Positions 44,296 to 53,669 of a stretch of 64,000 nt of DNA are shown piece after piece. The first letter of the stretch is position 1. Each line of letters begins with the position of its first letter. The stretch lies in assembly GCA_023336205.1 (NCBI GenBank), contig JALQCR010000023.1:1-64000 (forward strand). The letters run 5' to 3'. Position numbers and translations under genes: made by a program. Source of the stretch: Pseudanabaena sp. Salubria-1 (GTDB taxonomy: Bacteria > Cyanobacteriota > Cyanobacteriia > Pseudanabaenales > Pseudanabaenaceae). The notes beneath the pieces are model-generated. The model saw only the letters and a program-made list of their open reading frames with translations. It ran no database searches and was not told the origin of the DNA.

Positions 44296-44346
44296 AAAAC
44301 CAAAAAATGGGAACGCCGCAAAGCGGTGCTCCCATTTTTTGGTTTT
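44296..44346. terminator. Hairpin, apex GCAAAGC
   Basis: The outer stem AAAACCAAAAAATGGGA pairs with TCCCATTTTTTGGTTTT. The inner stem GCCGC-AAA-GCGGT is separated by one mismatch. It lies between divergent genes, so its role as a terminator is doubtful. Confidence 0.75.
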
Positions 44347-44388
44347 GGATAGTATTGTTATGTTTGCGGTATATATGTAGCTTTAACC

Positions 44389-45441
44389 ATGGAATACAAG
44401 AGACTTGGCTCAAGTGAACTGTTGGTGTCCAAGATTTGCCTAGGGACAATGACCTATGGTCAGCAAAACACGATCGCTGAAGCCCATGAGCAACTAGACT
44501 ATGCGATCGCGCAGGGAATCAACTTTATTGATACTGCGGAAATGTATCCAGTTCCACCCAAGGCTGAGACGCAAGGTAAGACAGAAAAATATATTGGGGA
44601 ATGGTTAGCTCAACCGCGTATTAAGCAACAACGCGACCAGTTAATTGTTGCGACCAAAATTATTGGAACAGGACGCAATTACAAATGGTTAAGGGATGAT
44701 GCGATCGCCGCACTCAGTCGCAAAAATATTTTGCAGGCTGTGGATGACAGCTTGAAGCGATTACAAACGGACTATATCGATCTCTATCAAATTCACTGGC
44801 CAGATCGTAATGTACCGATGTTTGGTCAAATTGCCTTCGAGCCTCAGCAAGAGCGCGAAATGGTCACTATTGCTGAACAACTAGAAACCTTTGCCGAATT
44901 AATTCAAGCAGGTAAAATTCGCTATTTAGGAGTTAGCAATGAGACTGCATGGGGTATATGTGAATTTAGCCATACAGCAAAACAGCTAGGTTTACCAAAG
45001 ATTTTATCGATCCAAAATGCTTACAACCTGATCAACCGTACCTTTGATAGCCACCTTGCTGAGGCTTGTTATCGAGAGCAAATTAGTTTGCTAGCTTATA
45101 GTCCTCTTGCCTTTGGACATTTGTCTGGCAAGTATGTTCAAGGTTCAGTGACTGATACTCGTATAACTCTATTTCCTACCTTTGGGCAGCGCTATAACAA
45201 AGTTAATGTCAAGGAGGCTACGGCAGAGTATGCTGCGATCGCCCAAAAACATGATTTGCCATTGGCCCAATTAGCTTTAGCATTTGTGCAAAGCCGTTGG
45301 TTTGTGGCTAGTACGATTATTGGTGCAACGACAATGGAACAACTCAAAGAAAATATCGACAGTGCTAGTATTCAGTTAAATGCTGATATTTCGGCAGAAA
45401 TAGACACCGTTCACGCCCACTATTTTAATCCTGCGCCTTAA
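44389..45441 (+). CDS. tas: Aldo/keto reductase (Tas-like)
   Basis: The product is 350 aa, the Tas length. It opens MEYKRLGSSELLVSKICLGT. The catalytic tetrad is visible as D48 and Y53 in INFIDTAEMYPV, a lysine in LIVATKI, and a histidine in YQIHWPD. The cofactor region FVASTIIGATTMEQLKENI (NADPH-binding loop) is present. The whole pattern including PPKAETQGKTEKYIGEWL matches the E. coli Tas-type group of NADP-dependent oxidoreductases. The substrate is not known. It is followed by a hairpin and may form a unit with the next gene. Confidence 0.93.
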   Translation: MEYKRLGSSELLVSKICLGTMTYGQQNTIAEAHEQLDYAIAQGINFIDTAEMYPVPPKAETQGKTEKYIGEWLAQPRIKQQRDQLIVATKIIGTGRNYKWLRDDAIAALSRKNILQAVDDSLKRLQTDYIDLYQIHWPDRNVPMFGQIAFEPQQEREMVTIAEQLETFAELIQAGKIRYLGVSNETAWGICEFSHTAKQLGLPKILSIQNAYNLINRTFDSHLAEACYREQISLLAYSPLAFGHLSGKYVQGSVTDTRITLFPTFGQRYNKVNVKEATAEYAAIAQKHDLPLAQLALAFVQSRWFVASTIIGATTMEQLKENIDSASIQLNADISAEIDTVHAHYFNPAP

Positions 45442-45449
45442 GTTATTCC

Positions 45450-45488
45450 TGAAAAGTTTTGAGCCACTTCGCAGCTCAAAACTTTTCA
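45450..45488. terminator. Hairpin after the aldo/keto reductase gene
   Basis: TGAAAAGTTTTGAGC (45450-45464) and the perfect complement (45474-45488) enclose CACTTCGCA, whose centre CTTCG again gives a GAA triloop on the opposite strand. Confidence 0.8.
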
Positions 45489-45509
45489 AATTAATCCTCG
45501 TTTAGCCTT

Positions 45510-47321
45510 ATGAAAATGACATACTCTAAAACGCTAATTCCCTTTCTTGCCGCAGTTTGTTGCCAAGTTGTCATTGCTGATAGCGCTCCCTCGGCGACTA
45601 TACCCGATAGTGGAAATGTAATTCAATTAAATGGACAGCCTTGGTCAGGGCGTTGGATCAGGAAAGTGGAGCAAGGACAGCAAAGCTTGTATGTGCAGGA
45701 AGACTGGCTGACAGGTGGATTAGGTGTGCAGATGATGGATTCAGACAAAGCTGATCGCCAAAGATTGCGATGGTTTTCTAGTCCTACATTTTCGCAGGTT
45801 GCTTTTGACAATACAGGGCAATTTCGCTATCTCGATCTTGCTCCTTTCGCTGAGCAATGGCGGACAGAGATCGCGGGAAATGCTCTGAATATTTACACCC
45901 CTGATGCTGCAATGCAAGCTGTCCGACGCAGTAAGCAGCCTTGGGGCGATCGCATTGTGATTGATCTAAATCGCCGCACTCCTTGGCGCGTTACTCAGAA
46001 AGGTAATGTGATTACGGTATTTGTATCCGCTGAGGTAGCATCTGGGCTGCCCATTGGCATGAATGCGATCGCAGGGAATTTGGTGAAGTCTGTTAATGTG
46101 CAACCGCAGGGGAAATTAACGCAGATTCAGATTCAAATGAATGAATCTATTAATCCTGCGATCGAGATGCTCAGTAGTCCGACACCTAAGATTGTGATTG
46201 ACTTACGGCGCGACTATATTCCACCAAGCTTAACAGTACAGTGGGCGGAAGGCTTGCGAAGAATTGAGCGCGTTGTCGAAATTCCCAACAAGCCAAAAAC
46301 AGATAAAGAACCTAAAACAATTAAGTTTTCAGTTACGGCTTTAGAAGTTGATTTAAAATCACCACGATTGAAATTACGTCCAATTTGGAGTAATCCCGAT
46401 GGCTCTCCCAATGGCATCTTAGGTTTGATGCCTCTTCCGCAAATGGTACAGCAAGCCCAAGCGGTAGGAGCAATTAATGGCGGATTTTTTAATCGGATTC
46501 GGAAATTACCAGTTGGTGCAATTCGGGAAGGCAATCGCTGGCTAGCAGGAACCGCATTAGTTAGAGGTGCGATCGCATGGAATGAGAAAGGAGAAACTCT
46601 TATTGATCGGCTCAATTTCAAGGAAGAGATCAGCACGGCAAGTCAAGTAACCATTGCCCTTACTAATCTCAATAGTGGTTATGTGCAGAGAGGAATTGCT
46701 CGCTACACTCCTAATTGGGGCAGTGTGTACTCTCCACTTACTGAAAATGAACTCTTAATCGTTGTACGTGGCGATCGCGTTGTTGCTCAATATCAAGGTA
46801 ATGCTGTCGGTGTAGGACAGATCGCCATCCCCAGTGATGGATATGTGCTAGTGGCGAGACAAACTCCTGAAGCGGCTAAGCAATTACCTGTGGGGATGAC
46901 TGTTCGCGGTCGTCAAGCCTTTATTCCTGATAAGTTTGCCAATTTTTCCAATTTGATTGGTGCTGGTCCGCTGCTGTTGAAAAATGGAAGTCTATCTCTA
47001 GATGGAAAACTGGAACAATTTCAATCGGGGTTTGATACTCAATCGGCGAATCGTAGCGCGATCGCTACTACTAAAGAGAAAGGCAAACTAATTCTTGCTA
47101 CTGTCCAAGCTGCCCCCGAAGGAGTTGCTCCCAATCTCTTGCAAACTGCGGAAGTTCTCAAAAAGATGGGAGCAGTTGATGCGCTTAATCTTGATGGTGG
47201 TAGTTCTTCGAGCTTATTTCTTGGTGGTGAGATTCTCAATCGTCCTATAACTGAGATTGCACCTGTACACAATGCGATCGCTATTTTCATCACGCCACCA
47301 CCAGCTAAACCCCAGTTCTAA
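45510..47321 (+). CDS. Exported phosphodiester glycosidase-family (NAGPA) protein
   Basis: The product is 603 aa. The signal peptide is KMTYSKTLIPFLAAVCCQVV with cleavage near ADSAPS. Residues ~60-230 are β-rich with an AMIN-like/N-acetylmuramoyl-amidase-associated flavour (RIVIDLNRRTPWRV, KIVIDLRRDYIPP). The C-terminal PF09992-type domain is marked by VGAINGGFFNRI, LIGAGPLLLKNG, FDTQSANRSAIATTKEKGKL and NLDGGSSSSLFLGG. Related enzymes uncover N-acetylglucosamine phosphodiesters, and bacterial homologues act on cell-surface glycans; the actual substrate is unknown. It is convergent with the Uma2 gene. Confidence 0.9.
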   Translation: MKMTYSKTLIPFLAAVCCQVVIADSAPSATIPDSGNVIQLNGQPWSGRWIRKVEQGQQSLYVQEDWLTGGLGVQMMDSDKADRQRLRWFSSPTFSQVAFDNTGQFRYLDLAPFAEQWRTEIAGNALNIYTPDAAMQAVRRSKQPWGDRIVIDLNRRTPWRVTQKGNVITVFVSAEVASGLPIGMNAIAGNLVKSVNVQPQGKLTQIQIQMNESINPAIEMLSSPTPKIVIDLRRDYIPPSLTVQWAEGLRRIERVVEIPNKPKTDKEPKTIKFSVTALEVDLKSPRLKLRPIWSNPDGSPNGILGLMPLPQMVQQAQAVGAINGGFFNRIRKLPVGAIREGNRWLAGTALVRGAIAWNEKGETLIDRLNFKEEISTASQVTIALTNLNSGYVQRGIARYTPNWGSVYSPLTENELLIVVRGDRVVAQYQGNAVGVGQIAIPSDGYVLVARQTPEAAKQLPVGMTVRGRQAFIPDKFANFSNLIGAGPLLLKNGSLSLDGKLEQFQSGFDTQSANRSAIATTKEKGKLILATVQAAPEGVAPNLLQTAEVLKKMGAVDALNLDGGSSSSLFLGGEILNRPITEIAPVHNAIAIFITPPPAKPQF

Positions 47322-47358
47322 AATGCTAATAACTCTCTACTAACAAGGCAGACAACTT

Positions 47359-48045
47359 TTACTGAGGCAATTCGCCAAAGCGATCACGATATTGTTTTAG
47401 CATTGCCTCCATCTCTTTAAGTTGTTGTGAAGCTTGTTCGGCACGTTGGAACTCTTGCTCTAACTTCGTATTAATTTCGATATATGAATAAAACTTAGTG
47501 CCGTCAGGACGATAGATTTGAAGCTCATTGGTAGATACATCAAAGCGAATCCCCAACCGAGGGCTGATCCAGTTATGAGTTTCAAGAATTCTATCTAAGC
47601 TGCCATCATTTCTAATCCAGATTTCTAGATTGTCATTCTCAGGATTATAAACATAATATTCTTCAACCCTATAGCGATCGTAGAAAACTAACTTCTTTGC
47701 CATATCTAGAGGTTTATTGCTAGGAGAGAGAATCTCAAAAACAACTTGAGGCGCAATATTCCCTTCTTCCCATTGTTTATATGAACCCCTGTCTCCTTTA
47801 GGACGACCAAATACTACCATCGTGTCAGGAGCAGCAGTAATTTGGGTTTGTCCTTCAATGGGATACCACAACAAGTCACCAGCAACGAATACTTGAGGAT
47901 CGTTGGTATATAGCCAGTCAATATTTTGCTGAATCGTTAAAATCCATCGAAACTGCTTAGTATTATCTGCCATTGGTTTCCCATCACTTTCGGGATATAT
48001 GATTTCGGGTTGGGCTAGTTGTTTTTGGCTCAGTTGGCTGACCAT
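47359..48045 (-). CDS. Uma2-family (DUF820) putative restriction endonuclease
   Basis: The product is 228 aa. The PD-(D/E)xK-type core is visible: VAGDLLWYP, AAPDTMVVFGRPKGDR (the aspartate of the motif), then VVFEILSPSNKPLDMAKKLV, carrying the E-x-(S/K) residues. YDRYRVEEYYVYNPENDNLE follows, and the C-terminus is a coiled-coil tail (EFQRAEQASQQLKEMEAMLK) common in cyanobacterial Uma2 proteins. The family is greatly expanded in cyanobacteria, and its cellular role is unproven though the fold is nuclease-like. Confidence 0.93.
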   Translation of the reverse strand: MVSQLSQKQLAQPEIIYPESDGKPMADNTKQFRWILTIQQNIDWLYTNDPQVFVAGDLLWYPIEGQTQITAAPDTMVVFGRPKGDRGSYKQWEEGNIAPQVVFEILSPSNKPLDMAKKLVFYDRYRVEEYYVYNPENDNLEIWIRNDGSLDRILETHNWISPRLGIRFDVSTNELQIYRPDGTKFYSYIEINTKLEQEFQRAEQASQQLKEMEAMLKQYRDRFGELPQ

Positions 48046-48096
48046 TGGCTTTGGCTCCTGAACTTATAGATAGTTTTGATTATACAGCGAAAAATT

Positions 48097-48139
48097 CCAT
48101 AAAAGAAGAAGCACCCCAAGGGTGCTTCTTCTTTTATGG
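48097..48139. terminator. Hairpin between Uma2 and pepN genes
   Basis: There are perfect 19-bp arms from CCATAAAAGAAGAAGCACC (48097-48115) to its complement (48121-48139), with central CCAAG. It includes the stop codon of the aminopeptidase gene. Confidence 0.88.
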
Positions 48140-50773
48140 TTTGGCTTTTGCCTCGATCGCTTCTAGACGACTCTTCAAATCCTGATTGTCTTTGCGAACT
48201 TGATCAAGCTCTTCACGTAGTTGCTTCAACCCTGCATCCTTACCAATTGCTCTCTGTACACGCTGAACCGCTTCATCGGCGGCACGGCGCACTCGCCCAT
48301 CAGGCGTAGAATCAGATAGCGATCGCAATATGCCTATTGCCGCCGCACTGTCAACTTGCCCAAGCGCCCCAACCGAAGCCATTTGCGTCAAGAAAAATGT
48401 TTCTTGAGCAATTACCTTCAAGCGATTGAGAATCTGTTCAGTTTTAGGTTTTGATTGCGATTTACCCATCGCACCTAAGGCTCTGATAGAAGCTAAACGC
48501 AATGGCTGTGGTACATCAGGTTCCGTGTATTTGATGACAGTTTCCAAAGCTTCATCAGAATCCTTGATTTTAGATAAACCTGCGATCGCGCCAGAACGTA
48601 CTACTTCATTCCAACCTGCTCTTTCTTTGAGAACTGTCTGTAATAGCTTCACCACTTTAGAAGGTTCACGCTCTGTACTTAAAGCCGCCGCCAATTCACC
48701 AGTTAGCCTTGCTGCGGTTGCTTCCACATTGTAGCTAGGATCGCCTTTTTTGATGAATGGTTTAATCAAATCTAAACTCTTCTGCACCTTGTTTTGTGCC
48801 AAGCCACTGATTACTGCCATTCTCACCTTTGCATCTGCATCTTCTAAACCCTTTGCCAAAGCTTCAAAAGCTTGATCGAGCTTAATCGAGGCAAGATTTT
48901 CGGCAATCTCCACGCGCACGCCCCAGAATTTTTCATCTAAAAGGGCTTGCCCAAGAGCTTTTACTGATTCTAAGCCACCTTTTTTCGCCAAGGCTTCCGC
49001 ACATAGGATTCTAGCGATTGGATCGGGATTTGACTGCAAGCCAACTTTTAGTTCAACGACACCATATTCAAGACTGACTTGTTTGAGATAGTTGTTGCCG
49101 CGATCAAAACTGATGTACTTAGGCTTTTTGGGCAATGGGAAGTAAAAAGCTTGTTCTTTCTCAAATACGCGCACTGTGAAAACTTGGCTGTCTGAAACTT
49201 CTTCAAAACCAAAGCCAATCGGAATCTTCAAATCAAAGAGTTCCTCTTGGGTTTGAGAAACCGTGACCTTCGCCAAGTTATTATCACTATCCCAGCTATA
49301 GCCAATCTTATATTCTGGATGTCCACCACGGAATACATATTGATCGAAGAGAAACATACAGTTTTTACCCGTTGCTTCTTCGATCGCTCTTAGCAGATCA
49401 ATTGTCTCAACGGTCTTGTGGACATTAGTCCTTACAAAATGATGAATTGCTTTCCAAAACAAATCATCACCTAACTCGGTACGAAGCATATGGTAAACAC
49501 AGCCGCCCTTCTCGTAGATATGGCGATCATATAGCTCGATCGCTTCACGATAGACATGGGTCACCATCGGACGGCGATAGCGATCTTTATCTTCGGAAAT
49601 ATACCGCCGCGCTTCACCTAGCAAATAATAGGCAGCTTCTTCAGCTCCATATTCATGGTCTGTCCATAGCACTTCAGCATAGGTGGCTGCGCCTTCCTTT
49701 ACCCATGCATGTGACCAATGCTTGATCACCAACAAATCGCCAAACCACTGGTGCGCTAATTCGTGGGCAACTAAACTTTCGCTAGAGCGATTATCAAGTG
49801 CAGCTCTACTATCCAATACACAGCGATCGGTTAACAGCGTTGTGGAAGTGTTTTCCATGCCACCAAAAATAAAGTCAGCGACACAGACCTGTGCATATTT
49901 AGGAAATGCATAGTCATAGCCATATTTCTCACTAAAGAACTCGATCATCTGTGGGGTTTTGCCCATCGTCAAGATCGCTTCTTCGGCAGTGCGAGACTTA
50001 TCGACATAGTAAGTTACAGGCTTGCCTTTCCATTCATCCTTTACCTCGACAAAATCACCGATCGCAAGAGTCATCAGATAGCTAGGATGAACTTCTTTTT
50101 GGGACCAATGATAAACCTTCTCTTTTTTCTGTTCCTTAACCTCGATCAATTCCCCATTGGAAATCACCATCAAGTCTTTAGGAACCTTAATCCGAATCTC
50201 CGAAGTCGCCAGTTGACCAGGATAATCAAAGCAAGGGAACCAGTAGCGCGAGTCTTCATCTTCACCCTGTGTCCAAACTTGTGTGGGCTTGTTGGGCTGT
50301 GCCTCAGTAGGCTGCACAAAGTAAATACCGCGTTGAGGTTGTTCGGCGGCATAGGCGATCGCAATTTCAATTGGCACACCTACTTGCGTTGGTTGATTGA
50401 GATAAATCTTCAGGAATTCACCGTCATAATCAAATTTGCATTTAGACTTATCTGGATCAGGTTTGGCTTCTATTTGATCAGTAATAGACACGTTATCAAT
50501 CCGCAAACTGACTGCATCCAAGGTCATTTCCATGATGCCATCGCGCACAGGTCGCAAACGAATCTTGCAAGTACCTGCGATCGCTTTTTGAGCAATATCA
50601 AGCACTAAATCTAGAGCAATATGTTCAACTTGTCCTGGGCGATCGGGATTGTAATGTGGCTTTGCTCCTGGCATGTGGAAAGATTTATGTTTTTTCGATT
50701 TGTCCCCATCTCCATCCCAGAAGCCCAATTCTGAGCCTAATTCCAAATAGTTATCCCAAGATTTGCGTGTCAT
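48134..50773 (-). CDS. pepN: M1-family zinc aminopeptidase with C-terminal HEAT repeats
   Basis: The product is 879 aa. The exopeptidase motif is FGGMENTSTT. The zinc site is H337-E338-x2-H341 in VAHELAHQWFGDLL, with the third ligand glutamate in KEGAATYAEVLW. The N-terminal β-domain starts ALDLVLDIAQKAIAGTCKIR. Residues ~560-840 are HEAT/PBS-lyase-like repeats (ALAKKGGLESVKALGQALLD, AVISGLAQNKVQKSLDLIKP), then a coiled-coil tail. This M1-plus-HEAT layout is typical of cyanobacterial M1 peptidases and differs from E. coli PepN's C-terminal domain. It removes N-terminal residues from peptides in the cytosol. Confidence 0.93.
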   Translation of the reverse strand: MTRKSWDNYLELGSELGFWDGDGDKSKKHKSFHMPGAKPHYNPDRPGQVEHIALDLVLDIAQKAIAGTCKIRLRPVRDGIMEMTLDAVSLRIDNVSITDQIEAKPDPDKSKCKFDYDGEFLKIYLNQPTQVGVPIEIAIAYAAEQPQRGIYFVQPTEAQPNKPTQVWTQGEDEDSRYWFPCFDYPGQLATSEIRIKVPKDLMVISNGELIEVKEQKKEKVYHWSQKEVHPSYLMTLAIGDFVEVKDEWKGKPVTYYVDKSRTAEEAILTMGKTPQMIEFFSEKYGYDYAFPKYAQVCVADFIFGGMENTSTTLLTDRCVLDSRAALDNRSSESLVAHELAHQWFGDLLVIKHWSHAWVKEGAATYAEVLWTDHEYGAEEAAYYLLGEARRYISEDKDRYRRPMVTHVYREAIELYDRHIYEKGGCVYHMLRTELGDDLFWKAIHHFVRTNVHKTVETIDLLRAIEEATGKNCMFLFDQYVFRGGHPEYKIGYSWDSDNNLAKVTVSQTQEELFDLKIPIGFGFEEVSDSQVFTVRVFEKEQAFYFPLPKKPKYISFDRGNNYLKQVSLEYGVVELKVGLQSNPDPIARILCAEALAKKGGLESVKALGQALLDEKFWGVRVEIAENLASIKLDQAFEALAKGLEDADAKVRMAVISGLAQNKVQKSLDLIKPFIKKGDPSYNVEATAARLTGELAAALSTEREPSKVVKLLQTVLKERAGWNEVVRSGAIAGLSKIKDSDEALETVIKYTEPDVPQPLRLASIRALGAMGKSQSKPKTEQILNRLKVIAQETFFLTQMASVGALGQVDSAAAIGILRSLSDSTPDGRVRRAADEAVQRVQRAIGKDAGLKQLREELDQVRKDNQDLKSRLEAIEAKAKP

Positions 50774-50920
50774 ATAACTTGATCTCTAATACGTGCCTTG
50801 ATTTCACCATAATATAGCAATCTCAAAAGAGTTGGGAGAATAATAGCTTAATGGGAGATCGCTATATTGCTAAAATTTTCTAAATCTGGATTAATGTGAT
50901 GGCTTAAAGTTATATAAATC

Positions 50921-52166
50921 GGGTCTTCTGGGTTTAAGGGGATAAGTAAATCTAATGAGAAAGACAAGCTAATAATCTAGAACGAAAATTTAAAAAATTT
51001 AAAAAACCATAAGCCTGTCGTTTAATTAATTTAATACGATTATTAAGTCCCTCCATCACACCACTAGATGTACGATTTAAAAAGTAGTTACAAATATTAT
51101 CAAGATGATTACGAATGGTTTCCAAAACTGCGCCATAAACAGCTTTAGCTTTTTGAAGCCATTCTTTTAATTGTTTCTGACCCTCTTCAGGAGTTTTACA
51201 AGTCTCAAAAATACTTCTAAAGTCTTCTTTGAGATTATAAGCTAGTCGCAAGCGTTTAGAACATTTCAAGACATTTTCTAACTTCACTTTTTCTTCTTCT
51301 GTTAAGTCTACCTTGTTCTTTAGTAGAATAAATCGACTACCTTTAATCTTGATTTTAGCTTTTTGACGCAGTTGATTTAACTCTTTGATTAGTGGCTGCA
51401 TAACATGAAATCTGTCGATGACAATTTTCGCATTTGGAAATACTTCTTTGACAACTTTGGGAAAGCCTCCCCACATATCAATGCTAACCTCCTCTACTTT
51501 TTCCCTTATCTCAATCGGTTGCTGCTTCAGGACTTCAATGATGTCATCTTGTTTATGACTATCAATTACTTCTAGTAATGCTCCTGCGTCAATACTTGAT
51601 ACGACTGTCACAAAGTCTTTATGTCCTTTGCGTTTACTCACTTCATCAATACTCACTCGTTTTACTTCTTTCCAATCATCTTTTTTTTTAGAGAAAATTG
51701 GTGATTGAAAATCCCTTGTATTTGATCCCAACTCAAATATTCATCTCGACTTACTTGCTCCACACTCGCACTTTGTACTCGTTGATAAACATACTCCTCA
51801 TACCTTTGTGTGTATCGTCTTTCCCAGTCTACAAAGGGTAACTTTTCCGTAAAATGTCTTTGACAATGTTGACAATAAAATTGGCGGCGCGGCGTATTTA
51901 AATAAACTATTTTCCCAAATACTGACAAATCTCGAATCAATATCGGTCGATTTTGTTTTAATTTTCCACCATGCGTATTACAATGCGGACAAGTAATTTC
52001 ATCCTGTAAAAATCTCAACTTTAGGGTGATTTTATTTTCTTCTTCCGTAAAACTTTCAACGGTTGTGTTGGGTAAATTTAGCAACCTATCTAGATACAAG
52101 TCCATACCTGTCACCACTTATCTTTGTGCTTCATTATACATTAATCCCCTCAAACCCAGAAGAGCC
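50921..52166 (-). mobile_element. ISL3-family element, TSD TATAAATC
   Basis: The terminal repeats GGGTCTTCTGGGTTTAAGG (left) and GGCTCTTCTGGGTTTGAGG (right, reverse complement) bound 1246 bp. TATAAATC is duplicated at 50913-50920 and 52167-52174. The 8-bp duplication and GG start fit ISL3. It is inserted in the last codons of a cytosine methyltransferase gene. Confidence 0.92.
50952..52117 (-). CDS. ISL3-family transposase in two frames (-1 shift at A9)
   Basis: Frame 1 (from 52117) has the zinc-ribbon CPHCNTHGGKLKQ, FYCQHCQRHFTE and a helix-turn-helix. It ends shortly after an A9 tract near 51682-51690. A -1 shift at the run continues as KKDDWKEVKRVSIDEVSKR into the DDE domain: IDMWGGFPKVVKEVFPNAKI, VIDRFHVMQPLIKEL, and SSGVMEGLNNRIKLIKRQAY with the glutamate. 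Together this is a normal ISL3 transposase of ~385 residues. The shift could be slippage-based expression or an inactivating indel in the homopolymer. Sequencing error in the run is also possible. Confidence 0.82.
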
Positions 52167-52492
52167 TATAAATCAATTTCTTTTTTCATGTATTTCAAAA
52201 TAGTAGAAGCCACAAAATAAGCTAAATTCACAGGTACAGAATTGCCAATTATTTGTTCTAGATTTGTTTTAGTGCCAAAAAACTTAAATGACTCTGGAAA
52301 TGTTTGAAGATAACTACGTTCTATAGTTGATAGAGGTCTAATTGTGGAAATATCAATATCCTGTGGATCGCCACTATGCAATTTATAATTTGCAGGTATT
52401 GGACGATTAACACCTCTGATAGTTGGACTTGGCTCATCAATCGAAAAAATCCCCCTTCGAGCATAGCTTCTAGGATGTCGATAATAGTATTG
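52167..52492 (-). pseudogene. C-terminal fragment of a DNA cytosine-5 methyltransferase
   Basis: About 108 codons remain between two IS elements. YYYRHPRSYARRGIFSIDEP then SPTIRGVNRPIP is the end of the target-recognition region. RPLSTIERSYLQTFPESFKF is motif IX-like and NLEQIIGNSVPVNLAYFVAS is motif X. The catalytic PCQ motif and SAM-binding part are gone, replaced by IS30 copy 3. The stop TAG is formed across the ISL3 border. Reading through the target duplication shows the native end was EIDLYNFKPSH, with a TAA at about 50893. The intact protein was a type II-like m5C methylase. Confidence 0.88.
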
Positions 52493-53579
52493 CGCCAATT
52501 CAAGGATGAAATGCAACGGGTTCTGATGAAGCAAAGAATACTTCGTAAGGAGTACGATAGTCAAGTGATTTTCTGGGTCTGTGATTGATCAAATTCACTG
52601 CCTTCTGAAAGTCCTCTTCTTTCACGATTTTAAAGTTTGTACTTTTGGGATAGAACTCTCTAATTAATCCATTGGTGTGTTCATTCAATCCACGTTCCCA
52701 TGAATGATATGGATTCGCAAAGAAGGTCTCTAGTTTCAATCTTTCAGATAGCTTCTCATGCCCACAGAATTCTCTTCCATTATCAAAGGTCATTGTCTTT
52801 CGAGATGTTGATTCTATAGGCTCAAATAGATTGAATGTCACTCTGTTTATCTCATCCATCGTCTTGTTCTTAGCTAGTCCAGCAAGTAAATACTTCGATG
52901 CTTTATCAACATGCGTAACTACGATACCTGTGTGGTTGCACCCGATTACCGTATCACTTTCCCAATGTCCAATCTCTGTTTTTAAATCTGCAATCTTCGG
53001 TCGATTCTCTATCCCTACCCTATTGGGAATGCCACCTCGCTTCTGATGGCGACCTTTGCGCCTTCGTTGCTTTTGCTTCTGCCTCAGATATTGTTGATAT
53101 ATTCCCATCTCTTGATGGTTTGCATAGATCATCAGATAAATCGTCTCATAGCTGATTTTACCTAGCCCCTCCCTTTCCATTCTCCCTGCTAGTTGCTCTG
53201 GGCTGTGGTGTTGCTCTAACCGTTGTTTGACTTCGGCGATCGTCTCAGCACTGATGCTCTGAAATCTTACCTTTGCTTGTTTCCGTCTTGCTTTCATCAG
53301 GGCAACCGCAGTATCTGGCAAATAGCCAATCTGTCGCTCGTCTGTATTGCGCGATAACTCTCTTGAAATCGTACTTTTGTTTCGCTTCAAGCGACGACCT
53401 ATCTCTGATACAGATAATTGCTCAATTACTCTTAGTTTATACAGTTCACTTCTTTCTGTGGTGGTAAGATGGACAAAGCTCATGAGGGTATCCTAATTAT
53501 TGTGATTAATATCAGAATATCCTTATGAGTCCCTTTACGCAAAGATCTCTAGGTGTTGCATTTCATCCTTGAATTGGCG
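52493..53579 (-). mobile_element. IS30 copy 3, intact
   Basis: The element is 1087 bp with CGCCAATTCAAGG ends. The flanks TTG and ATG do not match. The methyltransferase fragment on its left has no counterpart on the right, so DNA was lost or exchanged at this insertion. Confidence 0.9.
52500..53483 (-). CDS. IS30-family transposase
   Basis: The 327-aa product is the same as the other two IS30 copies, with helix-turn-helix, HWESDTVIG and NEHTNGLIREFYPK motifs present. The element around it is complete, so it could be active. Confidence 0.95.
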   Translation of the reverse strand: MSFVHLTTTERSELYKLRVIEQLSVSEIGRRLKRNKSTISRELSRNTDERQIGYLPDTAVALMKARRKQAKVRFQSISAETIAEVKQRLEQHHSPEQLAGRMEREGLGKISYETIYLMIYANHQEMGIYQQYLRQKQKQRRRKGRHQKRGGIPNRVGIENRPKIADLKTEIGHWESDTVIGCNHTGIVVTHVDKASKYLLAGLAKNKTMDEINRVTFNLFEPIESTSRKTMTFDNGREFCGHEKLSERLKLETFFANPYHSWERGLNEHTNGLIREFYPKSTNFKIVKEEDFQKAVNLINHRPRKSLDYRTPYEVFFASSEPVAFHP

Positions 53580-53606
53580 ATGGTTTGTGTAAGATCGCCT
53601 TTTCCG

Positions 53607-53655
53607 ATGAATAATTAGTGATGTGCGGCAAAGCAGTACATCACTAATTATTCAT
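53607..53655. promoter_or_regulatory. Hairpin upstream of the glycosyltransferase gene, apex GCAAAGC
   Basis: ATGAATAATTAGTGATGT (53607-53624) pairs perfectly with 53638-53655. The apical loop region contains GCAAAGC (53628-53634). It ends 14 bp before the start codon, so it could act in the leader, or as a terminator of IS-derived transcripts. Confidence 0.75.
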
Positions 53656-53669
53656 TGGGGAATGACTAT

